From NCBI RefSeq assembly GCF_043290135.1, contig NW_027464604.1, forward strand, positions 1,247,501 through 1,311,500: DNA of 64,000 nucleotides, read 5' to 3'. This DNA comes from Rhipicephalus microplus (Eukaryota > Arthropoda > Arachnida > Ixodida > Ixodidae). The notes under the pieces were generated by a model, which saw nothing but the letters and a program-made list of their open reading frames with translations, had not been told where the DNA came from and searched no databases. The translations under genes were made by a program, and so were the position numbers. This document shows positions 24,882-37,562 of the stretch, one piece after another. Numbering within the stretch: position 1 is the first letter of the stretch; the number at the start of each line of letters is the position of its first letter.

Positions 24882-27800
24882 TTGTTTTTTTGTCTCCCTG
24901 AAACGAACATGTCAAGATGCATATTTGGCCTGAGCAGTCGCAAATGCTTATATTTGATTGATGCACAAGTGGCCTGTGCATGCGTTCATTTCGTATCATG
25001 TAATGCTCTTCTGCTCACGCTGGCATTACCGCAGTGCTTTTGCGTTGCAGTGAAGCTTCATCAAATTTAGGTATTTGTCCTTTTGTTTGCCTGAAACGGA
25101 CGTGCCAAGATGCATATTTGGCCTGAGCAGTCGCAAATGCTTATATTTGTTTGATGCACAAGTGGCCTGTGCATGCATTCATTTGGTATCATGTAATGCT
25201 CTTCTGCTCATGCTGGTTTTACCGCAGTGCTTTGGCTATGCAGTGAAGCTAAATCAGCTTTTGGTAATTGTCTTTTTGTCTCCCTGAAACGAACGTGCCA
25301 AGATGCATATTTGGCCTGTGCAGTCGCAAATGCTTATATTTGTTTGATGCACAATTGGCCTGTGCATGCGTTCATTTCGTATCATATAATGCTCTTCTGT
25401 TCACGCTGGCTTTACCGCAGTGCTTTTTTGATCCAGTGAAGCTTAATAATGTTTTGGTAATTGTCTTACTGTCTCCCTAACTTGGACGTGCTAAGATGCG
25501 TATATGGTCTGAGCAGGCGCAAATGCTTATGTTTGTTTGATGCACAAGTGGCCTGTGCATGCGTTCATTTCGTATCATGTAATGCTCTTCTGCTCACGCT
25601 GGCATTACCGCAGTGCTTTTGCGATGCAGTAAAGCTTCATCAAATTTAGGTATTTGTCCTTTTGTTTGCTGAAACGGACGTGCCAAGATGCATATTTGGC
25701 CTGAGCAGTCGCAAATGCTTATATTTGTTTGATGCACAAGTGGCCTGTGCATGCATTCATTTGGTATCATGTAATGCTCTTCTGCTCATGCTGGTTTTAC
25801 CGCAGTGCTTTGGCTATGCAGTGAAGCTAAATCAGCTTTTGGTAATTGTCTTTTTGTCTCTCTGAAACGAACGTGCCAAGATGCATATTTGGCCTGTGCA
25901 GTCGCAAATGCTTATATTTGTTTGATGCACAAGTGGCGTTGGCATGCGTTCATTTCTTATTAAGTAATGCTCTTGTTCTCACGCTTGCTTTACTGCAGTG
26001 CTTTCGCAATGCAGTGAAGCCTAATCATCTCTTGGTAATTGTTTTTTTTGTCTCCCTGAAACAGACATATCCAGATGCATATTTGGCCTGAGCAGTCGCA
26101 AATGCTTATATTTGATTGATGCACAAGTGGCCTGTGCATGCGTTCATTTCGTATCATGTAATGCTCTTCTGCTCACGCTGGCATTACCGCCGTGCTTTTG
26201 CGTTGCAGTGAAGCTTCATCAAATTTAAATATCTGTGCTTTTGTTTGCCTGAAACGGACGTGCCAAGATGCATATTTGGCTTGAGCTGTCGCAAATGCTT
26301 ATATTTGTTTGATGCACAAGTGGCCTGTGCATGCGTTCATTTCGTATCATGTAATGCTGTTCTGCTCATGCTGGTTTTACCGCAGTGCTTTGGCGATGCA
26401 GTGAAGCTTGATCTTATTTAAGTATTTGTCCTTTTGTTTGCCTGAAACGAACGTGCCAAGGTGCATATTTGGCCTGAGCAGTCGCAAATGCTTATGTTTG
26501 TTTGATGCACAAGTGGCCTGTGCATGCGTTCATCTCGTATCATGTAATGCTCTTCTGCTTATGCTGGTTTTACCGCAGTGCTTTGGCGATGCAGTAAGCT
26601 TAATCAGCTTTTGGTAATTGTCGTTTTGACTCCCTGAAACGAACGTGCCAAGTTGCATATTTGGCCTGAGCAGTCGCAATTGCCTATATTTGTTTGATGC
26701 ACAATTGGCCTGTGCATGCGTTCATTTCGTATCATATAATGCTCTTCAGTTCACGCTGGCTTTACCGCAGTGCTTTTTCGATCCAGTGAAGCTTATTAAT
26801 GTTTTGGTAATTGTCTTACTGTCTCCCTAACTTGGACGTGCCAAGATGCATATATGGTCTGAGCAGGCGCAAATGCTTATATTTGTTTGATGCACAAGTG
26901 GCCTGTGCATGCGTTCATTTCGTATCATGTAATGCTCTTCTGCTCACGCTGGCATTACCGCAGTGCTTTTGCGATGCAGTAAAGCTTCATCAAATTTAGG
27001 TATTTGTCCTTTTGTTTGCCTGAAACGGACGTGCCAAGATGCATATTTGGCCTGAGCAGTCGCAAATGCTTATATTTATTTGATGCACAAGTGGCCTGTG
27101 CATTCGTTCATTTCGTATTATGTAACGCTCTTCTGTTCACGCTGGCTTTACCGCAGTGCTTTTTCGATCCAGTGAAGCTTAATAATTTTTTGGCAATTGT
27201 CTTATTGTCTCCCTAAAACAGACGTGCCAAGATGCATATTTGGCCTGTGCAGTCGCAAATGCTTATATTTGATGCACAAGTGGCGTGGGCATGCGTTCAT
27301 TTCTTATTAAGTAATGCTCTTGTTCTCACGCTTGCTTTACTGGAGTGCTTTCGCAATGCAGTGAAGCCTAATCATCTCTTGGTAATTGTTTTTTTGTCTC
27401 CCTGAAACGGATGTGCCAAGATGCTCATTTGGCCTGAGCAGTCGCAAATGCTTATATTTGTTTGATGCACAAGTGGCCTTTGCATACGTTCATTTCGTAT
27501 CATGCCATGCTCTTCTGCTCAGACTGGCTTTACCGCAGTGCTTTTGCGATGCAGTGAAGCTTGATCTTATTTAAGTATTTGTCCTTTTGTTTGCCTGAAA
27601 CGAAAATGCCAAGATGCATATTTGGCCTGACCAGTCGCAAATGCTTATATTTGTTTGATGCACAAGTGGCCTGTACATGCGTTCATTTCGTATCATGTAA
27701 TGCTTTCTGCTCATGCTGGTTTTACCGCAGTGCTTTGGATATGCAGTGAAGCTTAATGAGCTTTCGGTAATTGTCGTTTTGTCTCCCTGAAACGAACGTG

Positions 27801-28542
27801 CCAAGTTGCATATTTGGCCTGAGCAGTCGCAAATGCTTATATTTGTTTGATGCACAATTGGCCTGTGCATGCGTTCATTTCGTATCATATAATGCTCTTC
27901 TGTTCACGCTGGCTTTTCCGCAGTGCTTTTTCGATCCAGTGAAGCTTAATAATGTTTTGGTAATTGTCTTACTGTCTCCCTAACTTGGACGTGCCAAGAT
28001 GCATATATGGCCTGAGCAGACGCAAATGCTTATATTTGTTTGATGCACAAGTGGCCTGTGCATGCGTTCATTTCATATCATGTAATGCTCTTCTGCTCAC
28101 GCTGGCATTACCGCAGTGCTTTTGCGATGCAGTAAAGCTTCATCAATTTTAAGTATTTGTCCTTTTGTTTGCCTGAAACGGACGTGCCAAGATTCATATT
28201 TTGCCTGAGCTGTCGCAAATGCTTATCTTTGTTTGATGCACAAGTGGCCTGTGCATGCGTTGATTTCGTATCATGTAATGCTCTTCTGCTCACGCTGGTT
28301 TTACCGCAGTGCTTTCGCGATGCAGTGAAGCTTAATCATCCTTTGGTAATTTTCTTTTTGTCTCCCTGAAACGGACGTGCCAAGACGCATATTTGGCCTC
28401 AGCAGTTGCAAATGCCTATATTTGTTTGATGCACAAGTGGCCTGGGCATGCGTTCATTTCGTATCATGTAGGTCTCTTCTGCTCATGCTGGCTTTACCGC
28501 AGTGCTTTTTCGATGCAGTGAAGCTTAATCATCTTTTGGTAA
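24882..28542. repeat. 19-monomer tandem duplication, first copy (3661 bp)
   Basis: Diagnostic monomers at 24882, 25075, 25268, 25461, 25846, 26408, 26811, 27386, 27561 and 27964 all recur exactly 3661 bp downstream. This copy follows unit 2 order up to the monomer at 28350, where the duplication closes. The only differences I noticed from the second copy are isolated substitutions, such as CTGGAGTGC near 27342 versus CTGCAGTGC near 31002. The event therefore looks recent relative to divergence between neighbouring monomers. Confidence 0.88.
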
Positions 28543-31500
28543 TTGTTTTTTTGTCTCCCTGAAACGAACATGTCAAGATGCATATTTGGCCTGAGCAGTC
28601 GCAAATGCTTATATTTGATTGATGCACAAGTGGCCTGTGCATGCGTTCATTTCGTATCATGTAATGCTCTTCTGCTCACGCTGGCATTACCGCAGTGCTT
28701 TTGCGTTGCAGTGAAGCTTCATCAAATTTAGGTATTTGTCCTTTTGTTTGCCTGAAACGGACGTGCCAAGATGCATATTTGGCCTGAGCAGTCGCAAATG
28801 CTTATATTTGTTTGATGCACAAGTGGCCTGTGCATGCATTCATTTGGTATCATGTAATGCTCTTCTGCTCATGCTGGTTTTACCGCAGTGCTTTGGCTAT
28901 GCAGTGAAGCTAAATCAGCTTTTGGTAATTGTCTTTTTGTCTCCCTGAAACGAACGTGCCAAGATGCATATTTGGCCTGTGCAGTCGCAAATGCTTATAT
29001 TTGTTTGATGCACAATTGGCCTGTGCATGCGTTCATTTCGTATCATATAATGCTCTTCTGTTCACGCTGGCTTTACCGCAGTGCTTTTTTGATCCAGTGA
29101 AGCTTAATAATGTTTTGGTAATTGTCTTACTGTCTCCCTAACTTGGACGTGCTAAGATGCGTATATGGTCTGAGCAGGCGCAAATGCTTATGTTTGTTTG
29201 ATGCACAAGTGGCCTGTGCATGCGTTCATTTCGTATCATGTAATGCTCTTCTGCTCACGCTGGCATTACCGCAGTGCTTTTGCGATGCAGTAAAGCTTCA
29301 TCAAATTTAGGTATTTGTCCTTTTGTTTGCTGAAACGGACGTGCCAAGATGCATATTTGGCCTGAGCAGTCGCAAATGCTTATATTTGTTTGATGCACAA
29401 GTGGCCTGTGCATGCATTCATTTGGTATCATGTAATGCTCTTCTGCTCATGCTGGTTTTACCGCAGTGCTTTGGCTATGCAGTGAAGCTAAATCAGCTTT
29501 TGGTAATTGTCTTTTTGTCTCTCTGAAACGAACGTGCCAAGATGCATATTTGGCCTGTGCAGTCGCAAATGCTTATATTTGTTTGATGCACAAGTGGCGT
29601 TGGCATGCGTTCATTTCTTATTAAGTAATGCTCTTGTTCTCACGCTTGCTTTACTGCAGTGCTTTCGCAATGCAGTGAAGCCTAATCATCTCTTGGTAAT
29701 TGTTTTTTTTGTCTCCCTGAAACAGACATATCCAGATGCATATTTGGCCTGAGCAGTCGCAAATGCTTATATTTGATTGATGCACAAGTGGCCTGTGCAT
29801 GCGTTCATTTCGTATCATGTAATGCTCTTCTGCTCACGCTGGCATTACCGCCGTGCTTTTGCGTTGCAGTGAAGCTTCATCAAATTTAAATATCTGTGCT
29901 TTTGTTTGCCTGAAACGGACGTGCCAAGATGCATATTTGGCTTGAGCTGTCGCAAATGCTTATATTTGTTTGATGCACAAGTGGCCTGTGCATGCGTTCA
30001 TTTCGTATCATGTAATGCTGTTCTGCTCATGCTGGTTTTACCGCAGTGCTTTGGCGATGCAGTGAAGCTTGATCTTATTTAAGTATTTGTCCTTTTGTTT
30101 GCCTGAAACGAACGTGCCAAGGTGCATATTTGGCCTGAGCAGTCGCAAATGCTTATATTTGTTTGATGCACAAGTGGCCTGTGCATGCGTTCATCTCGTA
30201 TCATGTAATGCTCTTCTGCTTATGCTGGTTTTACCGCAGTGCTTTGGCGATGCAGTAAGCTTAATCAGCTTTTGGTAATTGTCGTTTTGACTCCCTGAAA
30301 CGAACGTGCCAAGTTGCATATTTGGCCTGAGCAGTCGCAATTGCCTATATTTGTTTGATGCACAATTGGCCTGTGCATGCGTTCATTTCGTATCATATAA
30401 TGCTCTTCAGTTCACGCTGGCTTTACCGCAGTGCTTTTTCGATCCAGTGAAGCTTATTAATGTTTTGGTAATTGTCTTACTGTCTCCCTAACTTGGACGT
30501 GCCAAGATGCATATATGGTCTGAGCAGGCGCAAATGCTTATATTTGTTTGATGCACAAGTGGCCTGTGCATGCGTTCATTTCGTATCATGTAATGCTCTT
30601 CTGCTCACGCTGGCATTACCGCAGTGCTTTTGCGATGCAGTAAAGCTTCATCAAATTTAGGTATTTGTCCTTTTGTTTGCCTGAAACGGACGTGCCAAGA
30701 TGCATATTTGGCCTGAGCAGTCGCAAATGCTTATATTTATTTGATGCACAAGTGGCCTGTGCATTCGTTCATTTCGTATTATGTAACGCTCTTCTGTTCA
30801 CGCTGGCTTTACCGCAGTGCTTTTTCGATCCAGTGAAGCTTAATAATTTTTTGGCAATTGTCTTATTGTCTCCCTAAAACAGACGTGCCAAGATGCATAT
30901 TTGGCCTGTGCAGTCGCAAATGCTTATATTTGATGCACAAGTGGCGTGGGCATGCGTTCATTTCTTATTAAGTAATGCTCTTGTTCTCACGCTTGCTTTA
31001 CTGCAGTGCTTTCGCAATGCAGTGAAGCCTAATCATCTCTTGGTAATTGTTTTTTTGTCTCCCTGAAACGGATGTGCCAAGATGCTCATTTGGCCTGAGC
31101 AGTCGCAAATGCTTATATTTGTTTGATGCACAAGTGGCCTTTGCATACGTTCATTTCGTATCATGCCATGCTCTTCTGCTCAGACTGGCTTTACCGCAGT
31201 GCTTTTGCGATGCAGTGAAGCTTGATCTTATTTAAGTATTTGTCCTTTTGTTTGCCTGAAACGAAAATGCCAAGATGCATATTTGGCCTGACCAGTCGCA
31301 AATGCTTATATTTGTTTGATGCACAAGTGGCCTGTACATGCGTTCATTTCGTATCATGTAATGCTTTCTGCTCATGCTGGTTTTACCGCAGTGCTTTGGA
31401 TATGCAGTGAAGCTTAATGAGCTTTCGGTAATTGTCGTTTTGTCTCCCTGAAACGAACGTGCCAAGTTGCATATTTGGACTGAGCAGTCGCAAATGCTTA

Positions 31501-32203
31501 TATTTGTTTGATGCACAATTGGCCTGTGCATGCGTTCATTTCGTATCATATAATGCTCTTCTGTTCACGCTGGCTTTTCCGCAGTGCTTTTTCGATCCAG
31601 TGAAGCTTAATAATGTTTTGGTAATTGTCTTACTGTCTCCCTAACTTGGACGTGCCAAGATGCATATATGGCCTGAGCAGACGCAAATGCTTATATTTGT
31701 TTGATGCACAAGTGGCCTTTGCATACGTTCATTTCGTATCATGCCATGCTCTTCTGCTCAGACTGGCTTTACCGCAGTGCTTTTGCGATGCAGTGAAGCT
31801 TGATCTTATTTAAGTATTTGTCCTTTTGTTTGCCTGAAACGAAAATGCCAAGATGCATATTTGGCCTGACCAGTCGCAAATGCTTATATTTGTTTGATGC
31901 ACAAGTGGCCTGTGCATGCGTTCATTTCATATCATGTAATGCTCTTCTGCTCACGCTGGCATTACCGCAGTGCTTTTGCGATGCAGTAAAGCTTCATCAA
32001 TTTTAAGTATTTGTCCTTTTGTTTGCCTGAAACGGACGTGCCAAGATTCATATTTTGCCTGAGCTGTCGCAAATGCTTATCTTTGTTTGATGCACAAGTG
32101 GCCTGTGCATGCGTTGATTTCGTATCATGTAATGCTCTTCTGCTCACGCTGGTTTTACCGCAGTGCTTTCGCGATGCAGTGAAGCTTAATCATCCTTTGG
32201 TAA
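28543..32203. repeat. 19-monomer tandem duplication, second copy (3661 bp plus one monomer)
   Basis: The junction is near 28545. Sequence of the type found at 18332 (CATCTTTTGGTAATTGT) runs into TTTTTTGTCTCCC followed by ACGAACATGTC, as at 24882. The copy then follows 24882-28542 at 3661 bp until 31625, where an extra monomer is inserted. After that the offset is 3854 bp (32011 versus 28157; 32231 versus 28377). With the insertion this copy extends to about 32396. Confidence 0.85.
31625..32006. repeat. Reciprocal chimeric monomer pair, one-monomer insertion
   Basis: The monomer at 31625 begins as the type at 27964 (TAACTTGG, GAGCAGACGC) and ends as the type at 31047 (CTTTGCATACG, CATGCCATGC). 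The next one begins as the type at 31222 (CGAAAATGCC, CTGACCAGTCG) and ends as the type at 27964 (TTCATTTCATATC). The first switch lies between about 31682 and 31718 and the second between about 31871 and 31913, the same part of the monomer. One period of foreign sequence has been placed inside a monomer, as expected for gene conversion, template switching or a double crossover. Confidence 0.85.
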
Positions 32204-34131
32204 TTTTCTTTTTGTCTCCCTGAAACGGACGTGCCAAGACGCATATTTGGCCTCAGCAGTTGCAAATGCCTATATTTGTTTGATGCACAAGTGGCCTGGG
32301 CATGCGTTCATTTCGTATCATGTAGGTCTCTTCTGCTCATGCTGGCTTTACCGCAGTGCTTTTTCGATGCAGTGAAGCTTAATCATCTTTTGGTAATTGT
32401 CTTTTTGTCTCCCTGAAACGAACGTGCCAAGATGCATATTTGGCTTGAGCAGTCGCAAATGCTTATATCTGTTGATGCACAAGTGGCCTGAGCATGCGTT
32501 CATTTCGTATCATGTAATGCTTTTCTGCTCAGAGTGGCTTTACCGCAGTGCTTTCGCAATGCAGTGAAGCTTAATCATCCTTTTGTAATTTTCTTTTTGT
32601 CTCCCTGAAACGGACGTGCCAAGACGCAAATTTGGCCTGAGCAGTTGCAAATGCCTATATTTGTTTGATGCACAAGTGGCCTGGGCATGCGTTCATTTCG
32701 TATCATGTAGGTCTCTTCTGCTCATGCTGGCTTTACCGCAGTGCTTTTTCGATGCAGTGAAGCTTAATCATCTTTTGGTAATTGTCTTTTTGTCTCCCTG
32801 AAGCGAACGTGCCAAGATGCATATTTGGCCTGAGCAGTCGCAAATGCTTATATTTGTTTGATGCCTAAGTGGCCTGTGCATGCATTCATTTCGTATCATG
32901 TAATGCTCTTATGCTCACGCTGGCTTTACCGCAGTGCTTTTTCGATGCAGTGAAGCTTGATCATATTTTAGTATTTGTCTTTTCGTTTGTCTGAGACGGA
33001 CATGCCAAGATGTATATTTGGCCTGAGCAGTCGCAAATGCTTATATTTGTTGATGCACAAGTGGCCTGAGCATGCGTTCATTTCGTATCATGTAATGCTT
33101 TTCTGCTCACAGTGGCTTTACCGCAGTGCTTTCGCGACGCAGTGAAGCTTAATTATCTTTTGGTAACTGTCTTTTTGTCTCCATGAAACGGACGTGCCAA
33201 GATGCATATTTGGCCTGAGCAGTCGCAAATGCTTATATTTGTTTGATGCCCAAGTGGCCTGTGCATGCGTTCATTTCGTATCATGTAGTGCTCTTCTGCT
33301 CACGCTGGCTTTACCGCAGTGCTTTTTTGATGCAGTGAAGCTTGATCATATTTTAGTATTTGTCTTTTCGTTTGTCTGAGACGGACATGCCAAGATGCAT
33401 ATTTGGCCTGAGCAGTCGCAAATGCTTATATTTGTTTGATGCACAAGTGGCCTGTGCATGCATTCATTTTGTATCATGAAATGCTCTTCTGCTCGTGCAA
33501 GTTTTACCGCAGTGCTTTGGCTATGCAGTGAAGCTAAATCAGCTTTTGGTAATTGTCTTTTTGTCTCCCTGAAACGAACGTGCCAAGTTGCATATTTGGC
33601 CTGAGCAGTCGCGAATGCTTATAATTGTTTGATGCACAATTGGCCTGTGCATGCGTTCATTTCGTATCATGTAACGCTCTTCTGTTCACGCTGGCTTTAC
33701 CGCAGTGGTTTTTCGATCCAGTGAAGCTTAATAATTTTTTGGTAATTGTCTTATTGTCTCCCTAAAAGGGACGTGCCAACATGCATATTTGGCCTGTGCA
33801 GTCACAAATGCTTATATTTGTTTGATGCACAAGTGGCGTGGGCATGCGTTCATTTCGTATTAAGTAATGCTCCATTTCTCAAGCTTGCTTTACTGCAGTG
33901 CTTTCGCAATGCAGTGAAGCCTAATCATCTCTTGGTAATTGTTTTTTTGTCTCCCTGAAACGAACATGTCAAGATGCATATTTGGCCTGAGCAGTCGCAA
34001 ATGCTTATATTTGATTGATGCACAAGTGGCCTGTGCATGCGTTCATTTCGTATCATGTAATGCTCTTCTGCTCACGCTGGCATTACCGCAGTGCTTTTGC
34101 GTTGCAGTGAAGCTTCAACAAATTTAAGTAT

Positions 34132-35480
34132 TTGTCCTTTTGTTTGCCTGAAACGGACGTGCCAAGATGCATATTTGGCTTGAGCAGTCGCAAATGCTTA
34201 TATTTGTTTGATGCACAAGTGGCCTGTGCATGCGTTCATTTCGTATCATGTGATGCTCTTCTGCTCATGCTGGTTTTACCGCAGTGCTTTGGCGATGCAG
34301 TGAAGCTTAATCAGCTTTTGGTAATTGTCGTTTTGTCTCCCTGAAACGAACGTGCCAAGTTGCATATTTGGCCTGAGCAGTCGCAAATGCTTATATTTGT
34401 TTGATGCACAATTGGCCTGTGCATGCGTTCATTTCATATGATATAATGCTCTTCTGTTCACGCTGGCTTTACCGCAGTGCTTTTTTTGATCCAGTGAAGC
34501 TTAATAATGTTTTGGTAATTGTCTTACTGTCTCCCTAACTTGGACGTGCCAAGATGCATATATGGTCTGAGCAGGCGCAAATGCTTATGTTTGTTTGATG
34601 CACAAGTGGCCTGTGCATGCGTTCATTTCGTATCATGTAATGCTCTTCTGCTCACGCTGGCATTACCGCAGTGCTTTTGCGATGCAGTAAAGCTTCATCA
34701 AATTTAGGTATTTGTCCTTTTGTTTGCCTGAAACGGACGTGCCAAGATGCATATTTGGCCTGAGCAGTCGCAAATGCTTATATTTGTTTGATGCACAAGT
34801 GGCCTGTGCATGCATTCATTTCGTATCATGTAATGCTCTTCTGCTCATGCTGGTTTTACCGCAGTGCTTTGGCTATGCAGTGAAGCTAAATCAGCTTTTG
34901 GTAATTGTCTTTTTGTCTCCCTGAAACGAACGTGCCAAGTTGCATATTTGGCCAGAGCAGTCGCGAATGCTTATATTTGTTTCATGCACAAGTGGCCTGT
35001 GCATGCGTTCATTTCGTATTATGTAACGCTCTTCTGTTCACGCTGGCTTTACCGCAGTGCTTTTTCGATCCAGTGAAGCTTAATAATTTTTTGGTAATTG
35101 TCTTATTGTCTTTCTATAACGGACGTGCCAAGATGCATATTTGGCCTGTGCAGTCGCAAATGCTTATATTTGTTTGATGCACAAGTGGCGTGGGCATGCG
35201 TTCATTTCTTATTAAGTAATGCTCTTGTTCTCACGCTTGCTTTACTGCAGTGCTTTTGCAATGCAGTGAAGCCTAATCATCTCTTGGTAATTTTTTTTTG
35301 TCTCCCTGAAACAGACATGTCAAGATGCATATTTGGCCTGAGCAGTCGCAAATGCTTATATTTGATTGATGCACAAGTGGCCTGTGCATGCGTTCATTTC
35401 GTATCATGTAATGCTCTTCTGCTCACGCTGGCATTACCGCCGTGCTTTTGCGTTGCAGTGAAGCTTCATCAAATTTAAGT
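34132..35480. repeat. Seven-monomer segment shared by units 1 and 3, absent from unit 2
   Basis: Monomers at 34132, 34519, 34712, 34905 and 35098 match 8503, 8889, 9082, 9275 and 9468 at 25629-25630 bp. They include the rare variants TTGTTTCATGCAC and the interrupted TCTTATTGTCTTTCTATAACGG (TTGCTATAACGG at 9480). The segment is missing from unit 2 at about 19874-20062, so unit 3 did not arise simply by copying unit 2. Confidence 0.82.
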
Positions 35481-35656
35481 ATCTGTCCTTTTGTTTGCCT
35501 AAAAAGGACGTGCCAAGATGCATATTTGGCCTGAGCAGTCGCATATGCTTATATTTGTTTGATGCACAAGTGGCCTGTGCATGCGTTCATTTCGTATCAT
35601 GTAATGCTATTTGCTCAAGCTGGCTTTACCGCAGTGCTTTTGTGATGCAGTGAAGC

Positions 35657-35863
35657 TTGATCATATTTAAGTATTTGTCCTTTTGTTTGCCTGAAACGGA
35701 CGTGCCAAGATGCATATTTGGCTTGAGCAGTCGCAAATGCTTATATTTGTTTGATGCACAAGTGGCCTGTACATGCGTTCATTTCGTATCATGTGATGCT
35801 CTTCTGCTCATGCTGGTTTTACCGCAGTGCTTTTGTGATGCAGTGAAGCTTGATCATATTTAA
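35657..35863. repeat. Hybrid monomer at a two-monomer deletion in unit 3
   Basis: In unit 1 the corresponding interval is 10028-10619, covering the 10028, 10238 and 10413 monomers. Here only one monomer lies between the GCTATTTGCTCAAGC type and the GATGCGGACG type at about 35870. It begins like the 34132 monomer (GGCTTGAGCAG, CATGTGATGC) and ends like the 10413 monomer (GCTTTTGTGATGC). The offset to unit 1 drops from about 25629 to 25244 bp, two periods. Confidence 0.75.
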
Positions 35864-37562
35864 GTATTTGTCCTTTTGTTTGCCTGATGCGGACGTGCCA
35901 AGATGCATATTAGGCTTGAGCAGTCGCAAATGCTAATATTTGTTTGATGCACAAGTGGCCTGTGCATGCGTTCATTTCGTATCATGTAATGCTCTTCTGC
36001 TCATGCTGGTTTTACCGCAGTGCTTTGGCGATGCAGTGAAGCTTAATCAGCTTTTGGTAATTGTAGTTTTGTGTCCCTGAAACTAACGTGCCAAGTTGCA
36101 CATTTGGCCCGAGCAGTCGCAAATGCTTATATTTGTTTGATGCACAAGTGGCTTGTGCATGCGTTCATTTCGTATCATGAAATGCTCTTCTGCTCATGCT
36201 GGTTTTACCGCAGTGCTTTGCAATGCAGTGAAGCTAAATCAGCTTTTGGTAATTGTCGTTTTGTCTCCGTAAACGAACGTGCCAAGTTGCATATTTGGTC
36301 TGAGCAGTCGCAATTGCTTATATTTGTTTGATGCACAATTGGCCTTTGCATGCGTTCATTTCGTATCATGTAATGCTCTTCTGTTCACGCTGGCTTTACC
36401 GCAGTGCTTTTTCGATCCAGTGAAGCTTAATAATTTTTTGGTAATTGTCTTGCTGTCTCCCTAACTTGGACGTGCCAAGATGCATATATGGCCTGAGCAG
36501 TCGCAAATGCTTATATTTGTTTGATGCACAAGTGGCCTGTGCAAGCGTTCATTTCGTATCATGTAATGCTCTTCTGCTCACAGTGGCTTTACCGCAGTGC
36601 TTTCGCGATGCAGTGAAGCTTAATTATCTTTTGGTAATTGTCTTTTTGTCTCCATGAAACGGACGTGCCAAGATGCATATTTGGCCTGAGCAGTTGCAAA
36701 TGCTTATATTTTTTTGATGCCCAAGTGGCCTGTGCATGCGTTCATTTCGTATCATGTAATGCTCTTCTGCTCACGCTGGTTTTACCGCAGTGCTTTTTCG
36801 ATGCAGTGAAGCTTGATCATATTTTAGTATTTGTCTTTTAGTTTGTCTGAGACGGACATGCCAAGATGCATATTTGGCCTGAGCAGTCGCAAATGCTTAT
36901 ATTTGTTTGATGCACAAGTGGCCTGTGCATGCGTTCACTTCGTATCAAGTAATGCTCTTCTGCTCACGCTGGCTTTACCGCAGTGCATTCGCGATGCAGT
37001 GAAGCATAATCATCTTTTGGTAATTGTCATTTTGTCTCTCTGAAACGGACTTGCCAAGATGCATATTTGGCCTGAGCAGTCGCAAATGCTTATATTTGTT
37101 TGATGCACAAGTGGCCTGTGCATGCGTTCACTTCGTATCATGTCTTGCTCTTCTGCTCATGCTGGCTTTACCGCAGTTCTTTCGCGATGCAGTGAAGCTT
37201 AATCATCTTTTGGTAATTGTCCTTTTGTTTGCCTGAAACGGACCTGCCAAGATGTATATTTGGCCTGAGCAGTCGCGAAAGCTTATATTTGTTTGATGCA
37301 AATGTGGCCTGTGCATGCGTTAATTTCGTATCATGTAATGCTTTTCTGCTCACGGTGGCTTTACCGCAGTGCTTTCGCGATGCAGTGAAGCTTAATCATC
37401 TTTTCGTAATTATCTTTTTTTCTCTATGAAACCGACGTGCCAAGATGCATATTTGGCCTGAGCAGTCGCATATGCTTATATTTGTTTGATGCACAAGTGG
37501 CCTCTGCATGCGTTCATTTCGTATCATGTAATGCTATTTGCTCAAGCTGGCTTTACCGCAGT

